Notes under the pieces: generated by a model | What the model saw: the letters and a program-made list of their open reading frames with translations, nothing else | Told to the model about the DNA's origin: nothing | The model's database searches: none | Assembly (NCBI GenBank): GCA_035574315.1 | Contig: DATLYW010000033.1 | Span: forward strand, 1 to 64,000 | Origin: Candidatus Zixiibacteriota bacterium | Lineage (GTDB): Bacteria; Desulfobacterota; Binatia; UBA9968 | DNA: 64,000 bases | Reading direction: 5' to 3' | Made by a program: the position numbers and the translations under genes | Shown: piece by piece, positions 35,447 to 44,097 of the stretch | Numbering within the stretch: the first letter of the stretch is position 1 | How the letters are laid out: each line of letters begins with the position of its first letter

Positions 35447-36538
35447 ATGGCGATCGACGGGATGAAGGTGGTCGATCTCGACAGTCACCTGGTCGGCGAC
35501 CTCGAAAGCTGGGAGCAGACGATCGAGGAACGGTGGAAACCGTATCTTCCCCGAAGGCTTCCGACCAGGGACAACGAGCGGCGCAAAACGCTGGTCGGCA
35601 ACCGCATCATGGTCGGATCGGAGCTGGGCCGCCACAAGGCCGAAAAGCAAGAGTGGGTCAAGCCGGAAGACCTTACGCCTCAGGGGCGCGTGCGCAACAT
35701 GGACCTCGACGGTATCGACGTCGCCGTGCTCTCGCCCAACTCTCCCGCCCTGGACATTCTCTGGTTCGTCGACGATCCCGAGCTCGGAGCGGCTTATGCC
35801 CGGGCGCAGAACAACTACATGAGCTGGTATGCCTCGCAGCAGCCCGGCCGGCTGATGTGGGCGGGCGTGATTCCGCTCCAGGATCCCAAAGAGGCCGTGC
35901 GGGAGCTCCACCGGACGCGCGAGATGGGGAGCAAGGCGCTGAACGTCAAGGCGACGCCGATCCCCGGCAGGGAATGGTGGGATCCCTATTTCGATCCGAT
36001 TTTCGCCGAGCTGGAGAAGACGCGCACCCCGATCATTTTCCACGACACCAAGACCGGCTCTTTGGGCCACGAGCGCTTCGCGGAAAATTTTTTCTTCTCG
36101 CACATGGTGGGCCGGACGCTCGAAACCATGGTCTGCCTCATGGTCTACATCTGCGGCGGGATTCTGGAAAAGTTTCCCGACCTGAAGATCATCTGCCTGG
36201 AGACCGGGGCCTCGCAGATGCCGTGGTGGCTTTCCCGCATGGACGAGCATTGGGAGAAGCTGCCCCACCTCGTCCCTTGGCTGAAGCGGCGCCCGACCGA
36301 CATCTTCAACCGGAGCGTCTGGGTCGGCTGCGAGCCCTTCGAGGACGGCCTCTTCGAATGGGCGGTCGAATACCTCGGCGGCGACCGCCTCGTGCTGGCC
36401 ACCGACTCGCCGCACTGGGATTCTTCTCAGCCCGGGCAGGTGACCGGCCCGATCGCGCGGAGCACGAAGATCTCGCCCGAGAACAAGAGAAAGGTGCTGG
36501 GGGAAAACGCGATCCAGCTCCTGGAACTCGGCCTCTGA
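35447..36538 (+). CDS. Amidohydrolase-2 family protein
   Basis: A 363-residue amidohydrolase. It begins MKVVDLDSHLVGDLESWEQ (after the initial MAIDG), then RNMDLDGIDVAVLSPNS, PIIFHDTKTG in the metal-His strand, CGGILEKFPDLKIICLETGASQMPWWLSRMDEHW and VLATDSPHWDSSQPG with the terminal metal Asp. The strand-1 motif is DxDSH instead of HxH, as in many uncharacterised members. AAGGAGGG precedes ATG 35447. It is paired with a second amidohydrolase 38 bases downstream, of the same length but clearly different sequence. Probable role: hydrolysis or decarboxylation of an aromatic or cyclic acid. Confidence 0.85.
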   Translation: MAIDGMKVVDLDSHLVGDLESWEQTIEERWKPYLPRRLPTRDNERRKTLVGNRIMVGSELGRHKAEKQEWVKPEDLTPQGRVRNMDLDGIDVAVLSPNSPALDILWFVDDPELGAAYARAQNNYMSWYASQQPGRLMWAGVIPLQDPKEAVRELHRTREMGSKALNVKATPIPGREWWDPYFDPIFAELEKTRTPIIFHDTKTGSLGHERFAENFFFSHMVGRTLETMVCLMVYICGGILEKFPDLKIICLETGASQMPWWLSRMDEHWEKLPHLVPWLKRRPTDIFNRSVWVGCEPFEDGLFEWAVEYLGGDRLVLATDSPHWDSSQPGQVTGPIARSTKISPENKRKVLGENAIQLLELGL

Positions 36539-36576
36539 CGGCGGCGGCCGGACGACGGCGCGCAAGGGGGATTCCG

Positions 36577-37668
36577 ATGTACATCGACGGCGACACCCAC
36601 TACTGGCCGCTTCGTTTCATCGACAGGGTGAGGCATCCCGGCCGCGGCCATCTCGAGCTGGCAGAGGACCGGGGCGACATGATCCGTTTCGGCGAGGTCG
36701 TGCCGGGCAGGGTGGCGACCTATTACCGCGACGGCAAGAAGGTGCATTCCTTCAAGGAGGGGCGCTGGAGCATTCCGTTGCGCTCCGAGTTCATGCGGAA
36801 GGACGGATTCGATGTCCAGGTGCTGATCCCGGACAACCGGCCGTTGATCTACGAGGTGGACGCCGAGCTTGGCCGGCAGCTCGCCCGGGCCTACAACGAC
36901 ACGGTGGCCGAGGACATCGCCGGCGACCCGCGCTTCATCGGAGTCGCCTGGATCTATCTGCCGGACATCCGGGAGTCGATCCGCGAGATCAGGCGCGCGG
37001 TGAGGGATCTCGGCCTCAAGGCGGTGAAGCTCAACGGCGGATGGGCCGACGGCGATCTCGACAACGAGGCCTTGTGGCCGCTTTACGAGGAGATCGCCGA
37101 TCTCGACATTCCCATCCTGCTCCACCCGGCGGCGCGGGTCTTCGAGCTGCAACACAGCCATCCGTGGCTGATCGGCGCCGAGCGCTTCGGGGGCTACCCG
37201 CACTTCCCCACGGCGCTCGGCTTTCCGCTGACCTACATGGTGAGCATCGCGCGGCTGATCTTCAGCGGAGTGCTCGACCGGTTCCCGACGCTCAGGTTCG
37301 CCTTCTTCGAGGGCGGCGTGGGCTGGGTACCGTGGCTCATGCACACCCTCGACGCCCACACGCCGGGAGAAGCGGGAATCTCGGTCGCCGTGCGGCAGTT
37401 CTTCGAAGGCAAGGCGGGAATCGAGAAGCGGCCGAGCGAATACTTCGATCAGTTCTACGTGGCGGCGGTATCGTGGGAGAGCTATCTCGCGGAGACCGTC
37501 AAGGGCTGGCCCGACCACAACATCATCATCGGCAGCGACTTCGACCACGGCGATGCCGTGGCGACCTGGCCCAAAACAGTCTCCACGATCAAGGCGATGA
37601 AAGATCTCTCGGACGAGGACAAGGAGCGCGTGCTCGGCGGGAACGCGAGACGGCTCTTCCGCCTGTAG
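36577..37668 (+). CDS. Amidohydrolase-2 family protein
   Basis: A 363-residue amidohydrolase starting MYIDGDTHYWPLRFIDRV. Other family blocks are AVKLNGGWADGDLDNEALWPLYEEI, IPILLHPAARVFELQHSHPW with the metal His, IFSGVLDRFPTLRFAFFEGGVGWVPWLMHTLD and IIIGSDFDHGDAVATWPKT. ATG 36577 follows AAGGGGG. Its stop is ten bases from the convergent binding-protein stop. Substrate unknown; the LQHSH segment in the active-site strand sets it apart from the other three family members here. Confidence 0.85.
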   Translation: MYIDGDTHYWPLRFIDRVRHPGRGHLELAEDRGDMIRFGEVVPGRVATYYRDGKKVHSFKEGRWSIPLRSEFMRKDGFDVQVLIPDNRPLIYEVDAELGRQLARAYNDTVAEDIAGDPRFIGVAWIYLPDIRESIREIRRAVRDLGLKAVKLNGGWADGDLDNEALWPLYEEIADLDIPILLHPAARVFELQHSHPWLIGAERFGGYPHFPTALGFPLTYMVSIARLIFSGVLDRFPTLRFAFFEGGVGWVPWLMHTLDAHTPGEAGISVAVRQFFEGKAGIEKRPSEYFDQFYVAAVSWESYLAETVKGWPDHNIIIGSDFDHGDAVATWPKTVSTIKAMKDLSDEDKERVLGGNARRLFRL

Positions 37669-37678
37669 CGCGGCGCTT

Positions 37679-38674
37679 TCACCGCTTCGTCCTGTACAGC
37701 CGGTCGATAAAACCGCTTTCGTCGAATTCCCTGACGAGGCTGGGGTCCGCAAAGTCCTGCGGCCTGGCGCTGCGCGCCTTGGGGTCCTTCTCGCCCAGCT
37801 CGTCGAGCGCCTCCTTGATCGCATCCAGCGAAGGATAGGGCTTGGCCGGGACCAGGCGCGAGAAGAAGCGGTAGCTGTCCTCCAGGGCGTCGGCGTCGCT
37901 GGTCTTGACGTACTTCGCGATCACCTGCTTGCTGAACTCCCTGTCGGTTTTGTACAGGTGGATTCCCTCGAGCAGGGCGCGAACGAAGCGGCGGGCGATG
38001 TCGCGATTCGCCCGCAGGTACGAGACGCGCGACGCCACCGGCGTGGTCGGGTAGGCGCCGCCGAAGTCCTCGGGCTCGGCGAGGATGTTGAGGTTCATCT
38101 TGCGGGCGAGGTTGGTCACGGGCGGCTGGGCGACCATCCCGTGCACTTGTTTCGTCTGGATCGCCGCCAGCCGCGCCGGCTGCCCGCCGGGAATCTGGAG
38201 GACGGCCACGTCGAGGTCCGGCCGGAGCCCCCACTTGAGCAGGATCTTTCGGGTGGCGTAGTCGGAGTTCGACCCGAATCGGCTCACGGAGAGCTTTTTC
38301 CCCTTGAGGTCCTCGGGCTTCTTGATCTCCGGAGCGACGACCATGCTGTAGGCGAGGATGTTGAGGAGGCCGGCGATCAAGGTGACGTCGGCGCCGCGCA
38401 GACGCGCCACCACCGGCGCGTTCCCGCCCACCTGCACGATCGGGACGTCCCCCGACATCAACGCCTGCGTCGCCCTGGAGCCGCCGTCGATGTAGATCAT
38501 CGTCACGTCGAGGCCGTTGCGCTCGAAGAGCCCCGCTTCCTTGGTGATCCAGAGGGGCGCGTGCGAGCCCGCGATCGCGCTCCAACCGATCGTGAGCTTG
38601 TCGCTCGCCGCGGCCGGCATGCAGAACAGGGCCGCCGTGACGAGCGAAGCCGCGCGCAGGAATCGACAGGTCAT
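37679..38674 (-). CDS. NMT1/SsuA-type periplasmic solute-binding protein
   Basis: A 331-residue exported protein with a signal peptide (LRAASLVTAALFCMPAAAS, residues 6-24). The mature part has the type-II binding-protein features LTIGWSAIAGSHAPLWITKEAGLFERNGLDV, GGSRATQALMSGDVPIVQVGG and KKPEDLKGKKLSVSRFGS. The C-terminus, LVREFDESGFIDRLYR, is shared with two other binding proteins in this window (45068-46054 and 63171-64000). No permease or ATPase gene is present. It lies 67 bases after the VOC dioxygenase-like gene in the same direction. Ligand unknown; relatives bind sulfonates, nitriles or aromatic acids. Confidence 0.88.
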   Translation of the reverse strand: MTCRFLRAASLVTAALFCMPAAASDKLTIGWSAIAGSHAPLWITKEAGLFERNGLDVTMIYIDGGSRATQALMSGDVPIVQVGGNAPVVARLRGADVTLIAGLLNILAYSMVVAPEIKKPEDLKGKKLSVSRFGSNSDYATRKILLKWGLRPDLDVAVLQIPGGQPARLAAIQTKQVHGMVAQPPVTNLARKMNLNILAEPEDFGGAYPTTPVASRVSYLRANRDIARRFVRALLEGIHLYKTDREFSKQVIAKYVKTSDADALEDSYRFFSRLVPAKPYPSLDAIKEALDELGEKDPKARSARPQDFADPSLVREFDESGFIDRLYRTKR

Positions 38675-38741
38675 AAAGCCTCCGCCAAAGCCGTCTCCGG
38701 CACGGCCGTCCGCAGCCCGCCGGAGCCCGTAAGCCGCCGCG

Positions 38742-39536
38742 TCACGCCGCCCGTTCCCACTTGTCGACGTCCACCTCCCAGCCTTTGCTCTGCGAAAGGT
38801 CGAGCGCGTTGCCCTCGGGGTCGCGGAAGCGAAACTCCGCGTACGGCCGGGTAGAGGGACGCGGGGCGATCTTCAGCACCGCGCTCAGCTCCGCCATGGT
38901 CGCTTCCATGCGGTCGACCAGGAAGCCGATGTGGTTGAGCCCGAACCTCACCTCGTGGCCTTCGGCGCGGCTGTAAAAAGGATGGATGGCGAGATTGGTG
39001 AAGCCGTCGCCGGCGAAGCGGTTCCCGAGCCCTTGCTGGCGGCGGACGTAGCTGGTCGGGATCTCCCGGAAGCCGAAGACCTCGGAATAAAAGCGCAGCA
39101 TCGTCTCGGGATCGAGGGCGTTGTAAGCGATGTGGCGCACTCGCGGAAACCGCTTTTCGTCGGCGGCTGCCACGCCGAAGCTTTTCTCGGAGACGGCGAC
39201 CGGGTGGCATTCCGGGTCGTAGATCCGGATCTCGCCGTGATGCAAGTCGTCCGGCTCGCGGACGATCACGCCGCGCGGGTTGAACCTGAGATAACGGCCT
39301 TTCGCCTCCTCGACGCTTTCCACCTGAACGCCGACGTGGTGCAGCCCGATCTCGGCGATCGGCTCGCCGAGCGAGGCGCGCTTCCTGAGGAACGTCAGGT
39401 TGAAGAAGCCGTCGGTAATCGAGACGTCGCCCTCGGGCGAGCGGCCGAGCTCCCTGGTGCCGAGGTAGCGGTTGTAGAAGTCCGCGATCTTCTCGGGGTT
39501 CTCGCTGATGAAAGCGATGTAGCGAAGCTTGGCCAT
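38742..39536 (-). CDS. Two-domain VOC protein resembling extradiol dioxygenase
   Basis: A 264-residue protein of two vicinal-oxygen-chelate domains (about 1-125 and 130-260), the architecture of type-I extradiol ring-cleavage dioxygenases. Candidate metal ligands are His in EIGLHHVGVQV or VRHIAYNALD, His in RFGLNHIGFLVD and Glu in YAEFRFRDPEGNALD. GGAGGAC precedes ATG 39536. The binding-protein gene follows. It may cleave a catecholic ring or act on a related enol; the single-domain relatives are lyases. The context of amidohydrolases and UbiD favours ring cleavage, but that is inference. Confidence 0.75.
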   Translation of the reverse strand: MAKLRYIAFISENPEKIADFYNRYLGTRELGRSPEGDVSITDGFFNLTFLRKRASLGEPIAEIGLHHVGVQVESVEEAKGRYLRFNPRGVIVREPDDLHHGEIRIYDPECHPVAVSEKSFGVAAADEKRFPRVRHIAYNALDPETMLRFYSEVFGFREIPTSYVRRQQGLGNRFAGDGFTNLAIHPFYSRAEGHEVRFGLNHIGFLVDRMEATMAELSAVLKIAPRPSTRPYAEFRFRDPEGNALDLSQSKGWEVDVDKWERAA

Positions 39537-39965
39537 GGCGGCGTCCTCCGTTCGCTCAGCACTTCATATACTCCAGAAGGACGGGAAATCAAAGGCCGAA
39601 GCGGCTGCGTTCCTAGACAGGCGATCCTGCCCGCTGCTATAGGCCGCCGTGGCGGAAAGCGTCCTCCGCGAGAATCCGCGCGCTCTACGGACTGTCCCGA
39701 GGAAGCGTCACGCCTCGATCTTTGTTTTCACGTCCGCGGGTGGAAACGAAACGGAGCGGTCCTGTTGATGCGAATTCGCCTGGAGCCCCGAAGGACGGGG
39801 TTGACCAGGTGATTGCGCTCCTCCGGAATCAGAGCGGATGGAACCGCCAAGACGAGGGTGGATTCTCCCCGCCGCAGGTTCGTCCTCGACGCAACCGGCT
39901 TGCCAGCCGGGCGGTTACGGCATAAGATTGCCGCTCGAAATACGGCGGGCGAAGGAAGAAGCGCG
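39537..39965. other. Intergenic region between divergent VOC and cyclodeaminase genes
   Basis: These 429 bases separate two divergent operons and must hold promoters for both. I see no supported gene. The plus-strand frame upstream of ATG 39966 is open back to 39813, but its sequence has no family similarity and is treated as non-coding. No clear promoter pair was identified. Confidence 0.5.
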
Positions 39966-41066
39966 ATGTTGATGCTCAACAACGACGACGTGAAGAGCGT
40001 GCTCACGATGGAGATCACCATGACCGCGCTCGAGGAGGCGTACCGCGAGCTCGCGCGCAGCGAAGCGGTCTGCCGGCCGCGCATCGACATCCAGATCCCG
40101 ACGCGGGACCCGGAGAAGCTCTACCAGTGGGGCACGATGGAGGGCGGCTCGGTTTCGGGGTATTTCGCCATCCGGATGAAGTCGGACGTGGTTTACGAGG
40201 AGGAGTACCAGGGGACGCGGACCCAGGAGAAATACTGCGTGCGGCCGGGCAAGTTCTGCGGCTTGATCCTGCTGATCGACATCCAGAGCGGCGAGCCCCT
40301 GGCGCTCATCAACGACGGATACCTGCAGCACATGCGGGTCGGCGCCGACTCCGGGATCGGCGTCAGGTACATGGCGCGCGAGGACGCGCGCGTCGTCGGC
40401 ATGCTCGGCTCGGGCGGCATGGCCCGTACGCACATCGAGGCCTTTCTCCTGGCGCGAAAGATCGATCGGGTCCAGGTCTACAGCCCGACGCGCGCGCACC
40501 GGCTGGAGTACGCGCGAGAGATCACCGAGCGGTTCGGCGTCGAGGCGGTGCCGGTGGAAAACCCTCGGGACGTCTACAGGGGAGCGCACATCGTCGCCGG
40601 CTGCACCGATTCGGCCCTGCCGGTCATCACGGGCAGGTGGCTCGAAGAAGGAACTCACGTCACCTGCGTCGGAGGGAAGCCGGACGAGGACACACTCGCG
40701 CGGATCGACGTCTCGCTGAGGCTCGGGAACGCGCCGGCTCCGTGGGGTCTGCCCCAGCTCGCGCTTGCCGACGAGTACGTGACGTACGCCGCGATGGCGG
40801 AGCGGAGCGCCGGGTTCCGGATGAAGCGAGCGGGAAAGCGGGCGCACGGCGCGATCGCCGGGGACCGGGCCGTGTTGCTGTCGGACCTCTTGTCGGGCCG
40901 GAAAAAAGGGCGAACCTCGGACCGCCAGATTACCTACTCGGAACGAGGCAATATCCAGGGCGCGCAGTTCTACGCCGTAGCCGGCAAGGTTTACGAGCTC
41001 GCGAAAGCCAGGGGGCTCGGCCGCGAGATACCGACCGACTGGCTGCTCCAGGACATTCGCGATTGA
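39966..41066 (+). CDS. Ornithine cyclodeaminase/mu-crystallin family protein 1
   Basis: A 366-residue NAD(P)-binding protein of the OCD/mu-crystallin family, which includes ornithine cyclodeaminase, alanine dehydrogenase and ketimine reductases. The N-terminus is LMLNNDDVKSVLTMEITMTALEEAYRELA. The Rossmann motif is VVGMLGSGGMARTHIEAF, followed by VQVYSPTRAHRLEYA. The C-terminal GRTSDRQITY and YELAKARGLGREIPTDW are family hallmarks. The region after the second strand, YFAIRMKSDVVYE, keeps a Lys where the two downstream paralogues have Ser or Asp. First of three tandem copies; the next begins 31 bases on. Confidence 0.85.
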   Translation: MLMLNNDDVKSVLTMEITMTALEEAYRELARSEAVCRPRIDIQIPTRDPEKLYQWGTMEGGSVSGYFAIRMKSDVVYEEEYQGTRTQEKYCVRPGKFCGLILLIDIQSGEPLALINDGYLQHMRVGADSGIGVRYMAREDARVVGMLGSGGMARTHIEAFLLARKIDRVQVYSPTRAHRLEYAREITERFGVEAVPVENPRDVYRGAHIVAGCTDSALPVITGRWLEEGTHVTCVGGKPDEDTLARIDVSLRLGNAPAPWGLPQLALADEYVTYAAMAERSAGFRMKRAGKRAHGAIAGDRAVLLSDLLSGRKKGRTSDRQITYSERGNIQGAQFYAVAGKVYELAKARGLGREIPTDWLLQDIRD

Positions 41067-41097
41067 AGAGAATAAAAAACCATCCGAGGTGAGCCGC

Positions 41098-42189
41098 ATG
41101 CCGCTTTTCTTGGACAACTCCGACGTCGAGCAGTCGCTCACGATGAAGGACTGCATGGAGGCGCTCGAGACTCTCTATCGCGAGCTGGGCGAGGGAAGGG
41201 CAGTCGCCTCGCCCCGCTCCGACATTCACACGCCCACCGCCGCGGCGCAGAGCGCCGAAGGGCCGATGGCGCACTATCTGAAGAGCATGAGCGGCGCCTC
41301 GCCGCACTTCGGCACCGCGGCGCTGAGGTTTTCTTCCGACATCGTGGCATGGCGGGATTCGGGCGGCGGCTTGAGGCGGGAGAAGCTGCCCGCCTTGCCG
41401 GGCAACCGCTGGCTCGGCATCGTCATGCTCTTCAGCTCGGCCAACGGGGAGCTGCTGGCGATCATGAAGGACGGGGTCCTGCAGCGGATGCGCGTGGGCG
41501 GGGCCAACGGGGTTGCGACGAAGTACCTGGCCCGGCGCGACGCGGAGAACGTCGGGCTCATCGGGTCGGGCTGGCAGGCCGGGTCCCAGGTGATGGCGGT
41601 TTGCGAGGCCAGGCGGATCAAGAAAATCAAGGTCTACAGCCCGACCCGGGCCAACCGCGAGAGGTTTGCCAAGGAAATGAGCGCAAGCGTCGGCGTCGAG
41701 ATCGTGCCCGTCGATTCGCAGGCGGAGGCGGTTCGAGGCGCGGACATCGTCATCACCGCCACCAACTCGCGCAAGCCGTTTCTCGGACCGGCAGCGCTGT
41801 CCGAAGGGGTCCATCTCAGCTGCATGCAGCGCGACGAGGCCGAACCGGATGCGTTGCGGCGGTGCAGGCCGCTCGTGCTGCACACGCACCTCACGGAGAA
41901 CAACGCGACTTCCTCCGATCTCGAGGTATACAACAAGGAGGGGTTCGAGATCCGCGATCATCCGGCGGCGTGGCGGATCGACTGGAAGTCGCTTCCAACC
42001 TTGCCCGATCTGGTCACCGGCCGGATCGAAGGGCGCAGCCGCGACGATCAGATCACCGGGTTCGTCAACAACATCGGCCTCGGAGCGCAGTTTGCCGCCG
42101 TCGGCGCCAAGGTGTACGAGACCGCCAGGGCCAGGGGGCTCGGGCGCGAGCTGCCGATCGACTGGTTCACGCAGGACGTGCATCCCTGA
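41098..42189 (+). CDS. Ornithine cyclodeaminase/mu-crystallin family protein 2
   Basis: A 363-residue paralogue of its neighbours. It starts MPLFLDNSDVEQSLTMKDCMEALETLYREL, has NVGLIGSGWQAGSQVMAVCEAR as NAD-binding loop and KVYSPTRANRERFAKEM after it, and ends YETARARGLGRELPIDWFTQDV. The substrate-site segment reads TAALRFSSDIVAW, with Ser where the first copy has Lys. ATG 41098 sits six bases after GAGGTGA; GTG 41089 is a less likely start. Divergence from copy 1 shows that the duplication is old, so the three probably have different substrates. Confidence 0.85.
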   Translation: MPLFLDNSDVEQSLTMKDCMEALETLYRELGEGRAVASPRSDIHTPTAAAQSAEGPMAHYLKSMSGASPHFGTAALRFSSDIVAWRDSGGGLRREKLPALPGNRWLGIVMLFSSANGELLAIMKDGVLQRMRVGGANGVATKYLARRDAENVGLIGSGWQAGSQVMAVCEARRIKKIKVYSPTRANRERFAKEMSASVGVEIVPVDSQAEAVRGADIVITATNSRKPFLGPAALSEGVHLSCMQRDEAEPDALRRCRPLVLHTHLTENNATSSDLEVYNKEGFEIRDHPAAWRIDWKSLPTLPDLVTGRIEGRSRDDQITGFVNNIGLGAQFAAVGAKVYETARARGLGRELPIDWFTQDVHP

Positions 42190-42245
42190 GAGGGGAACCT
42201 CGTTAAGCCGGAAAAAAGGAAACCCGAGAGGGGGCCGAGGAAGCC

Positions 42246-43334
42246 ATGCTTTTGATCACGGATCCCGAGGTGCGCCAGGTTCTCGACATGCGGGACTGCA
42301 TCGAGGCGATGGAGCGCGCGTTTGCCGAGGAAGCGAAGGGGATCGCGGTAAACCGTCCGCGCACGCGTTACAAGGTTCCGCCCGATCTCGACAAGCCCGG
42401 GTACATGGCGAACATCATTCCCGGCGCGGTGCCGAGCTCCGGCGTGGCGGCGCTGCGCTACGATTCGACGATCGTCCAGGAGCGGGTCGTGGGGCGAGCC
42501 AGGCGGATGGATTTTCCTTCGCCGCTCAAGCGGAGCTGGGGCTTCGTCCTGCTCTTCAGCCTGCAGACGGGGGAGCCGCTGGCGCTCGTCCACGATTTCA
42601 GTCTCTCCGGAATTCGCGTCGGGGCGACGACCGGAGTCGCCCATCGGGCGCTGGCGAAAAAGGACGCGAAGATCGTGGGCCTGTTCGGCTCGGGCAACGA
42701 GGCCAGGACCAACCTGGAGGCGATCTGCTGCGTCCGGTCGATCGAGCGGGTCAAGGTGTACAGCGTCACCAAGGAGCACCGGGAACGGTTCGCCGAGGAG
42801 ATGACGGAGCGGCTGAACGTCGAGGTGCAGCCGGTCGCCAGCCCCGAGGCCGTGATCAAGGGATCGGACATCGTGATGTGCGCGACGAACTCGAGCGAGC
42901 CGGTCTTCGACGGCGGCTGGCTCGAGCCCGGGCAGATGGTGACGACGATCGCCAACACGGACGGCGTTCATCGCCGTACCGAGGCCGACGCCACGACCAT
43001 GATCCGCAGCGACTTCATCGTGCTGAACGACAGGGAAACCGCCGTCGCGAACCAGCAGCGGGAGCTTCTCGACCTGATCGACGAGGGAAGGGTCGGCTGG
43101 GAGAAGGTTTGCGAGCTGGGCGAGGTGCTGATCGGGCGCCATCCGGGAAGGACGAGCGACCGGCAGATCGTTTACTACAAGAGCAATACGGGCGTCGGCA
43201 TCCAGTTCGCGGCGGCCGGGGCGCTGATCTACGAGAACTGCAAGAAGCGGGGCCTCGGGCGCGAGCTGCCGTCCGAATGGTTCGGAGCCGACCTCAGCGA
43301 GTGGATGGACAGGGGCTTCATGCCTTCCCCGTGA
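42246..43334 (+). CDS. Ornithine cyclodeaminase/mu-crystallin family protein 3
   Basis: A 362-residue third paralogue: LLITDPEVRQVLDMRDCIEAMERAFAEEAKG, the Rossmann loop IVGLFGSGNEARTNLEAIC, KVYSVTKEHRERFAEEM and the C-terminal GRTSDRQIVYYKSNTGVGIQFAAAGALIYENCKKRGLGREL. The substrate-site segment is VAALRYDSTIVQE, with Asp in the Lys position of copy 1. It ends just before the GntR gene's promoter. Function within the family is undetermined; imine or amino-acid redox chemistry is expected. Confidence 0.85.
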   Translation: MLLITDPEVRQVLDMRDCIEAMERAFAEEAKGIAVNRPRTRYKVPPDLDKPGYMANIIPGAVPSSGVAALRYDSTIVQERVVGRARRMDFPSPLKRSWGFVLLFSLQTGEPLALVHDFSLSGIRVGATTGVAHRALAKKDAKIVGLFGSGNEARTNLEAICCVRSIERVKVYSVTKEHRERFAEEMTERLNVEVQPVASPEAVIKGSDIVMCATNSSEPVFDGGWLEPGQMVTTIANTDGVHRRTEADATTMIRSDFIVLNDRETAVANQQRELLDLIDEGRVGWEKVCELGEVLIGRHPGRTSDRQIVYYKSNTGVGIQFAAAGALIYENCKKRGLGRELPSEWFGADLSEWMDRGFMPSP

Positions 43335-43361
43335 TCGTCGCGCGGCGGGGGCCGCGGGCGC

Positions 43362-43390
43362 TTGACATTGCATTCGTGATTGTATACACG
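43362..43390 (+). promoter_or_regulatory. Promoter and TGTATACA operator of the GntR gene
   Basis: TTGACA (43362-43367) and TATACA (43383-43388) form a promoter with a short 15-base spacer. The perfect palindrome TGTATACA (43381-43388), inside ATTGTATACAC, covers the -10 box. It is typical of FadR/VanR-type GntR operators. The start codon (43399) would be only a few bases from the transcript start. Autorepression is likely. Confidence 0.45.
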
Positions 43391-43398
43391 CACGGCTT

Positions 43399-44097
43399 GT
43401 GCGCACACCAGCATCGAATCGCGCCGGCGGGCCCCTCTCTCTCACGGTTTACGACCGGATCAAGCAGGATATCGTCTGGGCGCGGCTTCATCCCGGGGAA
43501 CCGCTTCTCGAGGAGGATCTGGCGAAAAGGCTCCGGGTGAGCCGCACGCCGGTCCGGGAAGCGCTCCGAAGGCTCAATCACGAAGGGCTGGTGCGGATCG
43601 TGCCCAACAAGGGGGCGTTCGTGCGGGTCCTCACGCCGCGCGACATCCGTGAAATTTACGAGGTCCGGCAGGCGCTGGAGGGCTTCGCGGCGGCGCAGGC
43701 GGCGGTCCGCCTTTCGGCGAAGCAGATCGGATCCCTCGTTCGCCTGGCCCGGCATCTGGAACAGCGTGCGCCCGGGCTGGGCTACCGGGAGGTGCGAGAC
43801 GCGTGGGAGGCGTTGCGCCGGATGGCGATCGCCGCAGCGGACAACGAGCGCGTGGAAAAGATCCTGGCCTCGGTAAACGATCAGGTGGAGACGGCGCGGC
43901 ATTACGCGTCGGCGCCGCCGGGGAGGATTCGGGAGCTGGTTGCGGATTTCGTCTCGCTCGTCCGGGCGCTGGAAAGTCGGACGCCCGCCAAGGCCCAAAG
44001 GCTGCTCCAGCATCATCTGGCCAAGAGCAAGAAGGTCCTTCTCGAGATGTTCGAGGAGCCGGTGGATTCCCGGGTCCGACGGAAAGGAGCCTCATGA
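43399..44097 (+). CDS. GntR-family (FadR/FCD subgroup) transcriptional regulator
   Basis: A 232-residue regulator. The winged helix is clear: SLTVYDRIKQDIVWARLHPGEPLLEEDLAKRL and VSRTPVREALRRLNHEGLVRIVPNKGAFV. The all-helical FCD effector domain follows, with REIYEVRQALEGFAA, and ends with ALESRTPAKAQRLLQHHLAKSKKVLLEMF. FCD regulators usually bind organic acids and repress catabolic genes. It starts at GTG 43399; a palindromic operator lies just upstream. Its stop overlaps the ATG of a binding-protein gene (ATGA at 44094-44097), so it probably controls the uptake and catabolic genes that follow. Confidence 0.92.
   Translation: MRTPASNRAGGPLSLTVYDRIKQDIVWARLHPGEPLLEEDLAKRLRVSRTPVREALRRLNHEGLVRIVPNKGAFVRVLTPRDIREIYEVRQALEGFAAAQAAVRLSAKQIGSLVRLARHLEQRAPGLGYREVRDAWEALRRMAIAAADNERVEKILASVNDQVETARHYASAPPGRIRELVADFVSLVRALESRTPAKAQRLLQHHLAKSKKVLLEMFEEPVDSRVRRKGAS

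Noticed and set aside
35024..35448. Overlapping 130- and 115-codon frames on both strands before the amidohydrolase pair
   Set aside because: Neither has a recognisable domain or a good start, and both cross the TTGACA inverted repeat, so the region is more likely regulatory.
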